Assembly (NCBI GenBank): GCA_964644045.1
Contig: CAZXUK010000002.1
Location: forward strand, 1 to 64,000
Direction of reading: 5' to 3'
DNA from: JAIOTG01 sp964644045
GTDB lineage: Bacteria > Patescibacteriota > Patescibacteriia > Patescibacteriales > JAGXOH01
Length of the DNA stretch: 64,000 bases
Below, in pieces: positions 15,685 to 23,120 of the stretch (position 1 is its first letter; the number at the start of each line of letters is the position of its first letter). The position numbers were made by a program, and so were the translations under genes. The notes under the pieces are model-generated. The model was not told where the DNA came from. It saw nothing but the letters and a program-made list of their open reading frames with translations, and made no database searches.

Positions 15685-16344
15685 ATGCCAAATTTTTTAA
15701 ACAACAAAAAACAAAACTCCGGAGAGGAGAGCAAGTCTTCGGATAAAAACAAAAGTTCTAAAGGTGCTTTGAGAATGAATTTAATAGGAGGAGAGATGGC
15801 GAATGTTTTTGATTGGTACAAAGGTTTGAGTATTATTTTTTCTGCCTTAATATTTTGTTTGATCTTGGTTGTTATTTCTTATGGAGTTATTTTCTGGCGA
15901 GGCAAAACAAATCTTCAGAATACAAAAAAAGAGATGGCGGAGAAGTATGATGTGGGTGCCTTGAATCAAAACATCGGAAACACTAAAGAAAAAATAAACA
16001 AGGAAGTTCTTCCTTTTCAAAAAAAGGTGGAGGGAGCGGAAATTTTGATTGATGAACACATTTATTGGAATAATTTTTTTCAGTTTTTAGAAGATCATAC
16101 TCTGTCCTCCGTTCATTATAGCGGTTTTTCCGGAAATTTGAGCGGTGAATATACCTTGGAAGCCCGAGCTGACGACATAGAGGCGGTGGAAGCTCAAATA
16201 GAAGAATTTTTAAACGAAGAAGAGTTTGTGCGCAATGCTTGGGTAAAGCAAGTCAGTTCTAAGCCCACGGAAGGAGGAAGAATGGTTTCTTTTTCCATTA
16301 ATTTGTTTTTAAAATCGCCTTTTATTTTTACTAATTATCAATAA
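15685..16344 (+). CDS. pilN: PilN-like type IV pilus protein
   Basis: The 219-aa protein has a polar cytoplasmic N-terminus of about 40 residues (MPNFLNNKKQNSGEE...) containing LRMNLIGGE. One transmembrane helix lies at about residues 52-72, followed by a coiled-coil and a small periplasmic-type domain. It lies between pilM and pilO with 15- and 8-base gaps. PilN joins PilM inside to PilO outside in the alignment complex. Assignment rests on topology and synteny more than on identity. The N-terminus is longer than in Proteobacteria. Confidence 0.85.
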   Translation: MPNFLNNKKQNSGEESKSSDKNKSSKGALRMNLIGGEMANVFDWYKGLSIIFSALIFCLILVVISYGVIFWRGKTNLQNTKKEMAEKYDVGALNQNIGNTKEKINKEVLPFQKKVEGAEILIDEHIYWNNFFQFLEDHTLSSVHYSGFSGNLSGEYTLEARADDIEAVEAQIEEFLNEEEFVRNAWVKQVSSKPTEGGRMVSFSINLFLKSPFIFTNYQ

Positions 16345-16352
16345 AAAATAAT

Positions 16353-16970
16353 ATGTTTACTTCAAAAAATTCTTCCCAGAAAGAAAATAAAAATTTATTA
16401 AAAAAAGTAAATGATTTTTTGCTTCATTATTTTTATTGGTTGGTTTTATTGTTGATTTTATTGGTGTTGATTTTAAGTTTTTCCTTTTTTCTTTATCCCG
16501 AGTATAAAAAAATAAACAAGGAGATCAAAGAATACGAAGAAGAGCACAAGAATCTTTTCTCGGCCAAACAAAAAAAATTGAACAATTTAAATGATTATAT
16601 TGAATCTTATAGAAAAATTTCTTCGTCGGAGAAAGAAAAAATTGTTTCCATGCTTCCGAATAAATACAACCGAGAAGAATTGTTTTCCGAGCTCAATCAT
16701 TTAGTGGATAAAAATAATTTGATGTTAAAGGAAATAAGTGTCAATAAAAAAGCCACTTCCAGCCAAGAAGAAAAGAAAGACCCTCTTTTAAATTTAGGTG
16801 TGCAAGAATATTCTATTAATATGTCCGTGGCCGGGGTTAATTATTATTCTTTAAGAAATTTTCTGGACACTTTAGAGAATAATATTAGAATATTGGATGT
16901 TAACGGAATTGATTTTGCCCCCAAGTCCAGAATAGTAAAGTTAGAATTAAGCACCTATTATTTGAAATAA
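16353..16970 (+). CDS. pilO: PilO-like type IV pilus protein
   Basis: The 205-aa protein has one transmembrane helix at about residues 27-50, a long coiled-coil (YPEYKKINKEIKEYEEEHKN and on), and a C-terminal ferredoxin-like domain ending LELSTYYLK. This is the PilO architecture. It would dimerise with PilN to form the inner-membrane platform. It is closely spaced in the pilM-N-O order. Divergent in sequence but clear in context. Confidence 0.85.
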   Translation: MFTSKNSSQKENKNLLKKVNDFLLHYFYWLVLLLILLVLILSFSFFLYPEYKKINKEIKEYEEEHKNLFSAKQKKLNNLNDYIESYRKISSSEKEKIVSMLPNKYNREELFSELNHLVDKNNLMLKEISVNKKATSSQEEKKDPLLNLGVQEYSINMSVAGVNYYSLRNFLDTLENNIRILDVNGIDFAPKSRIVKLELSTYYLK

Positions 16971-16986
16971 TAATTTAATTATTTAT

Positions 16987-17286
16987 ATGAGCAATAAAAA
17001 AAATAACAAAATAATTACTCCTTTGATCTTGATAGTCGTTTTTTTCGTAATTCTTGTTTCTTTTTTGGGGATCATAAGTTCGGGATATCTTGATCTAAGG
17101 CCTGTTAAGGTGAGTGATCATTCCCCCGAAACAGGAGATAAAGAAACAGGAGATAAAATCGAGGATAAAATAAAAGTGGATTTTTTTGACCAAAAAAAAG
17201 TAAAAAATTTAAAGAAAAATTCTTTTGCGCCTAAAAATTTTTCTGAAGAAAACAAAAATCCCTTTAAAACCTTAGAAGAGGAATAA
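16987..17286 (+). CDS. small membrane protein in the pilus operon (PilP position)
   Basis: The 99-aa protein has one transmembrane helix at about residues 10-31 and a short charged tail. Its final segment FSEENKNPFKTLEEE is Pro/Glu rich. It occupies the place of the PilP lipoprotein in Gram-negative operons but has no lipobox and is much shorter. Since CPR cells probably lack an outer membrane secretin, a true PilP is not expected. Function unknown; probably a minor platform part. Confidence 0.65.
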   Translation: MSNKKNNKIITPLILIVVFFVILVSFLGIISSGYLDLRPVKVSDHSPETGDKETGDKIEDKIKVDFFDQKKVKNLKKNSFAPKNFSEENKNPFKTLEEE

Positions 17287-17296
17287 ATCATTTTTT

Positions 17297-19069
17297 ATGA
17301 AAACCAATGAGAAAAAGTTGTTGGATTTATTATTAGAGAAGAAGGAGATCACTCAAAGCGATTATTCGGAAATCGCGGATTTGGTGGAGAAAGAAGAAGG
17401 GGATATTTTTCAGATTTTGGAAAAAAGAGGGATGGACAAAGAAAAAATAGTGGAATATCGAGCCCAAGTGGTGGAAATGCCTTATAAAAATTTAACAGAA
17501 GAAACTATAGATAATGAATCCTTGGAGATTATCCCCAGTGAAGTAGCGGGGAATTATAAAATAATTTGTTTTGAACAAGAAGACAAGACTATAAAAGTGG
17601 GAATGGTGGATCCTTATAATTCCAAGGCGGTGGAGGCGATTAATTTTTTAGCCCAAAGCAAGAATTTAAAACCGGAGTATTATTTAATTTCCCAGGCAAG
17701 CTTTGATAAGTTTTTTAAACAATATCGTAATCTGGAGAGTGAAGTTTCTTCCGCTTTGGAGGTGCAATCTGATAAGGAAAAACAGGAGAGTGGGGGATTG
17801 AGTTTTGCCGAGGAAGATGTGGAGAGTATTGAGTCCGGAGAAGAGAATGTGGAAGCCGCACCGGTAGCTAAAATTGTTTCCGTGGTTATCAAACATGCTG
17901 TTGAGGGAGGTGCCAGTGATATTCACATAGAGCCCCTGGAAAAAGAGACTCGGGTAAGATACAGGATCGACGGAGTTTTAAAAACTTCCCTTAATTTACC
18001 CAGAAGAATTCATAATTCCGTGGTGGGCAGAATCAAAGTTTTATCTCGTTTAAAGATCGATGAAACCAGGATTCCCCAAGACGGAAGAATCAGAATTGTG
18101 GTGGACGGGAAGAAAATTGATTTTCGTGTCTCCGTGATGCCTTTAAGAGGAACGGAAAAGGTAGTAATGAGAATTTTGGATTTAGGCAAGGGGATTCCCG
18201 CTTTGGAAGATTTGGGCTACGAACACCGCGCCTTGGAAATAATTAAGAGTAATATTAAAAAAACTTACGGACTCCTTTTAATAACCGGACCCACGGGTTC
18301 AGGTAAATCCACAACTTTAGCTTCTCTCCTGGATATTTTAAATAAAGAAACCGTAAATATCGCCACTTTAGAAGATCCGATTGAGTACAATGTTAAAGGG
18401 GTAAATCAATCTCAGGTCAAGCCCGAGATCGGATATGACTTTGCCAGTGGCCTGCGTTCTCTTTTAAGACAGGATCCGGATATTTTAATGGTGGGAGAAA
18501 TCAGGGACACGGAAACCGCGGAACTTTGTATTCACACGGGCCTAACAGGCCATTTTGTTTTATCCACTCTTCATACCAACAATGCCATTGATGCCGTGCC
18601 CCGATTAATAGATATGAAAGCGGAGCCCTATTTATTGGGATCCACTTTAAGCGCGGTGGCGGCCCAGCGTTTGGTTAGAAGGATTTGTCCCAAGTGTTCC
18701 CAAAAAATTAAATTGCCCTCCGGGTTTTTGAAAAAGGTTGCCAAAGAAATTGAGAGGGTTCCGGATGAAACATTAAAAGAGAGAGTAAAGGATTTTCAGG
18801 GTAAGGAAAATTTATCTTCTTCTTCCTTTTATAAAGGAGAAGGGTGCGCTCATTGCGGAGGAACCGGTTATAAAGGAAGGATCGCTATTATTGAAATTAT
18901 GGACATTACCCAAAATATTAGAGATAAAATTGTGGACAAAAATCAAGTTTTAAAATTAGAAGATATTAAAAAAGACCAGGATTTTGTAAATATGAAACAA
19001 GACGGGATCATTAAGGCCCTACAAGGCAAAACCACCATTGAGGAAGTTCTGCGGGTAATTGAAAGTTAG
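17297..19069 (+). CDS. pilB: type IV pilus assembly ATPase PilB
   Basis: The 590-aa protein has an N-terminal GspE/MshE-type domain (about 1-150), a linker, and the hexameric motor. Walker A is GPTGSGKSTT near residue 330, the Asp box ATLEDPIEY, Walker B MVGEIRDTET near residue 400, and the His box LTGHFVLSTLHTNNA. The zinc-binding cysteines are CPKC near residue 463 and CAHCGGTG near residue 517. It powers pilus extension. All key residues are intact, unlike the PilT-like protein two genes on. Confidence 0.97.
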   Translation: MKTNEKKLLDLLLEKKEITQSDYSEIADLVEKEEGDIFQILEKRGMDKEKIVEYRAQVVEMPYKNLTEETIDNESLEIIPSEVAGNYKIICFEQEDKTIKVGMVDPYNSKAVEAINFLAQSKNLKPEYYLISQASFDKFFKQYRNLESEVSSALEVQSDKEKQESGGLSFAEEDVESIESGEENVEAAPVAKIVSVVIKHAVEGGASDIHIEPLEKETRVRYRIDGVLKTSLNLPRRIHNSVVGRIKVLSRLKIDETRIPQDGRIRIVVDGKKIDFRVSVMPLRGTEKVVMRILDLGKGIPALEDLGYEHRALEIIKSNIKKTYGLLLITGPTGSGKSTTLASLLDILNKETVNIATLEDPIEYNVKGVNQSQVKPEIGYDFASGLRSLLRQDPDILMVGEIRDTETAELCIHTGLTGHFVLSTLHTNNAIDAVPRLIDMKAEPYLLGSTLSAVAAQRLVRRICPKCSQKIKLPSGFLKKVAKEIERVPDETLKERVKDFQGKENLSSSSFYKGEGCAHCGGTGYKGRIAIIEIMDITQNIRDKIVDKNQVLKLEDIKKDQDFVNMKQDGIIKALQGKTTIEEVLRVIES

Positions 19070-19092
19070 ATTGAAACATCAAAAATTTATTC

Positions 19093-19121
19093 TTGCCAGT
19101 AGTTTTTATTTAATATATAAT
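19093..19121 (+). promoter_or_regulatory. promoter of the response regulator / pilT-like / pilC part
   Basis: The -35 TTGCCA, a 17-base spacer and -10 TATAAT lie in the 84-base gap after pilB. This allows the second half of the locus to be transcribed separately. Confidence 0.65.
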
Positions 19122-19153
19122 GGTAGTAATATAAATAATAATTAGTTTTTTTT

Positions 19154-19543
19154 ATGCAAAATAAAGATATTAAAATTTTATTAGTGGAAGACGATTCTTT
19201 TTTGTTGAGCATGTATTCCACCAAGTTTGAGATGGAGAATTTTAATGTGGTCATAGCCGAGGATGGGGAGAAGGGGTGTGAATTGGCTTTAAAAGAGAAG
19301 CCCAACATTATTTTGTTAGATATTAAATTACCCAAATTAGACGGGTTTGAAGTTTTAAAAAAATTAAAAAGCAAAAAAGAAACTTCCAACATTCCGGTAA
19401 TTCTTTTAACCAATTTAAGCCAAAAAGAGGACAAAGATAAAGGAATTGAGTTGGGCGCGGATGATTATTTGGTTAAAGCCCATTTTATGCCCTCGGAAGT
19501 GGTGGGTAAGATCAAGAATTTGGTAGAAAAGTATGAAAAATAA
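19154..19543 (+). CDS. single-domain response regulator (CheY-like)
   Basis: The 129-aa receiver domain stands alone. The acidic pocket is LLVEDDSF, the phospho-accepting Asp is in NIILLDIKLPKLDGFEVL, the conserved Thr lies in VILLTNLS, and the Lys in YLVKAHF. There is no output domain. It sits between pilB and the pilT-like gene with its own promoter. A role in controlling pilus motors, as PilG/PilH-type regulators do, is inferred. No histidine kinase is in the window. Confidence 0.92.
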   Translation: MQNKDIKILLVEDDSFLLSMYSTKFEMENFNVVIAEDGEKGCELALKEKPNIILLDIKLPKLDGFEVLKKLKSKKETSNIPVILLTNLSQKEDKDKGIELGADDYLVKAHFMPSEVVGKIKNLVEKYEK

Positions 19544-19557
19544 ATTAAATTTGATTT

Positions 19558-20619
19558 ATGGGGGCTTCATCTATTTTTTTGGATAAAATTTTGCGGGAAG
19601 CGGCCAAAAAAAACGCTCGAAGCGTTTATTTGACCGTAAGCAGTTATCCGGTTTTAAGAGTAGAAAACAGTTTAACACCCCTGGAGGAGGAAGGGGTCTT
19701 GGATCAGAAAAAAATAAACAGCGTTATTGAATCTTTTTTAAACCGGGAAGAGTGGGAAAAATTAAAAAAAGAAAAAGAATTAATAACGGTAAAAAATATT
19801 TTCGGGGATTGCAACTTTCGGGTAAATATATTTTATCAAAGGGGTTTTCCCAGCGTAAGTTTTCATTATATTTCTCCGAAGATAAAGGACTTGAAAGATT
19901 TGGATTTGCCCTCTAATTTTACGAAATTAATTGAGTATAATTCCGGTTTGTTAATTATTACCGGCCCCAATAACTCCGGAAAAACCTCTACTATTGCCAA
20001 TATAATCCGGGAGATAAATCAAAACCGGAAAAAATACATAGTAAGCTTGGAGAATCTGGTGGAGCGTCAGTTTGTCAATGAAAAAAGCATTATAAACCAG
20101 AGGGAAGTGGGCAGGGATGTAAAAAGTTATGAAGAAGGGCTTTTAAATTGCTTGGAAGAAGATGTGGATTTGGTTTATGTAGGAGAAATGAGGGAGGAAT
20201 TTGATTCTGCTGTTCCTTTCCTTTTGGAATTAGCCGCCGGAAATTGTTTGGTGATCATGGAAATGGATGCGGAATATTCGGTTCGGGCTATAGAAAAGAT
20301 ATTAAGCGCCCTGCAAAAGAGTCGCTCCCGGGAAGGGGCCTCTTATTTTCTGGCGGATGTTTTGATCGGGGTTTTGGCTCAAAAATTAATCCCCAACAAA
20401 GAAAAGGAATTCTCTTTGGCCACCGAGCTTTTGTTGGTGAATAATCCGGTTAAATCTTTAATAAGAGAAAATAATATTTATCAACTAAACAATGTTATTC
20501 AGAATTATATGACCGAGGGGATGATCAGTATGGAAAAATCCATTCGGGATTTGGTGGACAAGGATTTGGTGGATCCGGCGGAAGCCAGAAAGTGGAATTT
20601 TGATTTGGATTTAAATTAA
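19558..20619 (+). CDS. PilT-like ATPase with degenerate motifs
   Basis: The 353-aa length and overall layout match the retraction ATPase PilT. The N-terminal PAS-like domain is present, Walker A is GPNNSGKTST near residue 139, a QREVGRDVKSYEEGL segment follows, and Walker B is VYVGEMRE. The AIRNLIR-like region of PilT appears as VKSLIRENNIYQLNNVIQ. However, the Asp box LEDPIE is LENLVE, and the His box, normally TGHLVFSTLHTN, is AGNCLVIMEMDA. Both histidines are gone. The protein may therefore be a weak or dead ATPase, perhaps a regulatory partner of PilB. It is a full-length gene without frameshift, so it is kept by selection. The assignment to the family is secure; the activity is in doubt. 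Confidence 0.85.
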   Translation: MGASSIFLDKILREAAKKNARSVYLTVSSYPVLRVENSLTPLEEEGVLDQKKINSVIESFLNREEWEKLKKEKELITVKNIFGDCNFRVNIFYQRGFPSVSFHYISPKIKDLKDLDLPSNFTKLIEYNSGLLIITGPNNSGKTSTIANIIREINQNRKKYIVSLENLVERQFVNEKSIINQREVGRDVKSYEEGLLNCLEEDVDLVYVGEMREEFDSAVPFLLELAAGNCLVIMEMDAEYSVRAIEKILSALQKSRSREGASYFLADVLIGVLAQKLIPNKEKEFSLATELLLVNNPVKSLIRENNIYQLNNVIQNYMTEGMISMEKSIRDLVDKDLVDPAEARKWNFDLDLN

Positions 20620-20641
20620 TATAAGGATTAATTAAAATATT

Positions 20642-21847
20642 ATGCCCATTTTTAGGTATAAGGGCAAGAGCCCGGCGGGGAAAAGAGAAAGCGATTTGGT
20701 AATAGCTTTTGGTGAAAAACAAGCTATTGAAAAAGCTCAAAAGAAAGGGCTTCAGGATGTTTCCGTAACGGATAAGTCGGATAGTTTGGAATTTAGATTC
20801 CTTTCCCTTTTAAATCCGGTCAAAACCAAGGATTTAGTGGTTTTTTTTCGTCAATTCTCAATAATGATTTCCGCCAACCTGCCTTTGGTTCAATCTTTAA
20901 AAGTGGCCGGAGAACAAACCGACAATTTAACTTTAAAAATGGTTGTCTCGGAGATAGCCCAGGAAGTGGACGGGGGAGAGCGCCTGTCCGAAGCCATGTC
21001 CAAGAGGCCGAAAATTTTCCCCCAATTCCATGTCAGTGTTATCAGATCCGGGGAAACGGCCGGTAAATTGGACGAAGTTTTGAATTATTTGGCTGATGAG
21101 ATGGAGAGGAATTATGATATGATGAGCAAAGTAAAAGGGGCTATGATCTATCCCGCCGTGATATTTATGGGTCTTTTAGGCATAGGTATTTTAATGATGG
21201 TGATGGTGGTTCCCAAAATTACGGAAATTTTGGTTTCCTCCAACGCTTCCATTCCTTGGCCCACCAAAGTAATTATAGCCATCTCTGATTTTTTAACTTC
21301 TTTTTGGTGGCTGGTTGTGTTGATAATAGTGGTTTTAATAGGAGGAATAAGAGCGGCTTCCCGACACAAATTAACCAAAAGATATATAGATCGAATAAAA
21401 TTGAAATTACCGGTCTTTGGAAAATTGTTTCAATATATTTATTTGGTCCGTTTCGCCCGTTCCAATAAAACTCTTGTTCTGGGAGGGGTTCAAATTACCA
21501 AAAGTTTGGAAATAGTGGCCGATATTGTGGACAATGAAATTTATAAAGAAACCTTCAAGGAGGCGGCCGAAAATGTAAAGAAGGGAAGCACTATGTCCGG
21601 CGTTTTTTTGAAAAGTGAATTTATTCCCGAAATGGTAGCTCATATGGTCAGTGTGGGAGAGAGGACGGGTAAATTAAGTCTGGTTTTGGATAAAATAAGT
21701 GATTTTTATGATCGAGAACTTTCCAATTTAACCAATAATCTAATGAGTTTATTGGAGCCCTTGATAGTTTTGGTGATGGGATTGGGAGTGGGAATTATGG
21801 TCGCGGCCGTGCTTCTTCCCATGTATAGCGCCGCCACTCAGATGTAA
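20642..21847 (+). CDS. pilC: type IV pilus inner-membrane platform protein PilC
   Basis: The 401-aa protein has the two repeated GspF domains and three membrane segments of PilC/GspF (about residues 170-195, 220-240 and 370-395). Typical motifs are FFRQFSIMISANLPLVQSL and the second-domain VRFARSNKTLVLGG, with MVSVGERTGKLSLVLD near the end. PilC couples the motors to the growing pilus base. It is 22 bases from the pilT-like gene and 11 bases from the pseudopilin gene. Confidence 0.96.
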   Translation: MPIFRYKGKSPAGKRESDLVIAFGEKQAIEKAQKKGLQDVSVTDKSDSLEFRFLSLLNPVKTKDLVVFFRQFSIMISANLPLVQSLKVAGEQTDNLTLKMVVSEIAQEVDGGERLSEAMSKRPKIFPQFHVSVIRSGETAGKLDEVLNYLADEMERNYDMMSKVKGAMIYPAVIFMGLLGIGILMMVMVVPKITEILVSSNASIPWPTKVIIAISDFLTSFWWLVVLIIVVLIGGIRAASRHKLTKRYIDRIKLKLPVFGKLFQYIYLVRFARSNKTLVLGGVQITKSLEIVADIVDNEIYKETFKEAAENVKKGSTMSGVFLKSEFIPEMVAHMVSVGERTGKLSLVLDKISDFYDRELSNLTNNLMSLLEPLIVLVMGLGVGIMVAAVLLPMYSAATQM

Positions 21848-21858
21848 GATTAAAATAA

Positions 21859-22326
21859 ATGATTTTTTTCGGAGAAAGAAAAAATTTTTTGAAAGAATTT
21901 AGGAAATCTCAAGGCACCGGATATATGGAAGTTGTAATAGTTTTATTTGTCATTTTTTTTATAATCATTGCCTCGGTGGTTTATTTTAAAAAAATGGTGG
22001 TTAATAGCCGGAATCTAAGGAGAATGCAAGATATGAACAGGGTTAAGACCGCTTTTCAAATTTATCATAACCAAAAAGGGAGTTACCCGGTTTGCGGATC
22101 CTTAAATGCCGAATCCCAGGATTATTTCGGGGCCACTAAAAAATGTTTTAAGGAATTGGAAGATATTTTGGTAAAAGGGGAGTATATTAATAAACTGCCC
22201 CAAGACCCTTTGGCTGAAGAGGATTATTATTATTACTATAGCTCAGATGGTTCTCAGGCGTTTTTAGTTTATAAGCTGGAAAGTTTTGTGGGCGAAGAAA
22301 GAATTGATTTTTTAAAAATGAAATAG
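21859..22326 (+). CDS. pseudopilin-like protein
   Basis: The 155-aa protein has a positively charged leader of about 20 residues followed by GTGYMEVVIVLFVIFF. If PilD cuts after the first Gly of that stretch, Glu falls at +5 as in type III prepilins, though the usual FTLIE is replaced by TGYME. The body shares the pilin phrase RRMQDMNRVKTAFQIYHNQK with PilA. It has two Cys residues that could form a disulfide. Probably a minor pilin. The start codon is close behind pilC. Confidence 0.75.
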   Translation: MIFFGERKNFLKEFRKSQGTGYMEVVIVLFVIFFIIIASVVYFKKMVVNSRNLRRMQDMNRVKTAFQIYHNQKGSYPVCGSLNAESQDYFGATKKCFKELEDILVKGEYINKLPQDPLAEEDYYYYYSSDGSQAFLVYKLESFVGEERIDFLKMK

Positions 22327-22330
22327 TTTA

Positions 22331-22359
22331 TTGTTTTCTCTTAAAATTTATGGTATAAT
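22331..22359 (+). promoter_or_regulatory. pilA promoter
   Basis: TTGTTT, a 17-base spacer, then TATAAT with an extended TGG before it. The predicted start is near 22366, giving a leader of about 135 bases, long for this genome. The sequence TATAATTGTGGATA resembles that of the pilM P1 promoter. Confidence 0.6.
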
Positions 22360-22445
22360 TGTGGATAACTAAGGAATTTAGCGTTAGAAAAAATATAAAT
22401 TATTCAGCCAAAAGTTATTTATATATTAAAATTAATTATTAATTT

Positions 22446-22498
22446 CTCATCTTTCTTGTAAGTTAAATTTATTTACAAGAAATGAGGAAAGGAGGTGA
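22446..22498 (+). promoter_or_regulatory. pilA: pilA leader hairpin and strong ribosome binding site
   Basis: A 14-bp stem (CTCAT then TTTCTTGTAA, pairing with TTACAAGAAATGAG, two bases bulged, 11-base loop) ends 1 base before AAAGGAGGTGA, a near-perfect match to the 16S anti-Shine-Dalgarno. The ATG follows at 22502. The structure probably stabilises the pilin mRNA or controls access to the ribosome site. Confidence 0.6.
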
Positions 22499-22501
22499 CT
22501 T

Positions 22502-23005
22502 ATGAAAAAAATTATTAAACATTCCAAAAGTAGTGAAGAAGGTTTTACCTTGATCGAATTATTGGTAGTTATCGCCATTATCGGTTTATTGGCTACTATG
22601 TCTGTAGTGGCCTTAAGCAGCGCTCGGGAAAAGGCCCGGGATTCCAGAAGAATGTCCGATATTAAGCAGGTGCAAACCGCTTTAGAGATGTATTATTCCT
22701 CATCCAGTACTTATCCTGTTGAGAATTCGGGGGCGGCTTTGAACACCGTGGACTTAGGGGAATATATGGATAGTGTTCCTCACAATCCCACTCCGGCCGA
22801 TGACGGTGATTGTAATATAAATAGTCAGGCGGATTATGGTTATTATTCAGACAATGGTTCCGATTATGTTATAATGTATTGTGTAGGAAGCGAGGTTGCC
22901 GACTTGGAGGCCGGTACCCATTGTGCCACCCCAGATAGTATTTCTGATTCTGATAAAGAAAGTGCGAGTCTTTGTGATGATTTTAGTAGTTGGCCAACTC
23001 AATAA
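22502..23005 (+). CDS. pilA: major type IV pilin PilA
   Basis: The 167-aa prepilin has a 14-residue leader (MKKIIKHSKSSEEG) cut by PilD before FTLIELLVVIAIIGLLATM, with Glu at +5. The conserved pilin phrase REKARDSRRMSDIKQVQTAL follows. The C-terminal domain has four Cys residues that can form two disulfides, a possible client for the DsbA-like protein. It has its own promoter, a structured leader, a perfect ribosome site and a strong terminator, so it is expressed as a separate abundant product. Confidence 0.96.
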   Translation: MKKIIKHSKSSEEGFTLIELLVVIAIIGLLATMSVVALSSAREKARDSRRMSDIKQVQTALEMYYSSSSTYPVENSGAALNTVDLGEYMDSVPHNPTPADDGDCNINSQADYGYYSDNGSDYVIMYCVGSEVADLEAGTHCATPDSISDSDKESASLCDDFSSWPTQ

Positions 23006-23039
23006 CAATAAAACTATTCTTGGTTTTTTAAGACAAATT

Positions 23040-23073
23040 CTCCCCAAGCTCGTAAAGGGCTTGGGGAGTTTTT
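23040..23073 (+). terminator. intrinsic terminator after pilA
   Basis: A perfect 10-bp stem CTCCCCAAGC/GCTTGGGGAG followed by TTTTT. It isolates pilA from the next gene. Confidence 0.95.
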
Positions 23074-23083
23074 ATAGAAACCA

Positions 23084-23114
23084 TTGTTTTTAATTAAAGA
23101 ATCTATGTTATAAT
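23084..23114 (+). promoter_or_regulatory. promoter of the O-antigen-ligase-like gene (leaderless)
   Basis: TTGTTT and an extended -10 TGTTATAAT (spacer 19). The -10 ends only 6 bases before the ATG at 23121, so transcription should start at or next to the start codon and give a leaderless mRNA. No Shine-Dalgarno is present. Confidence 0.5.
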
Positions 23115-23120
23115 AGGATT

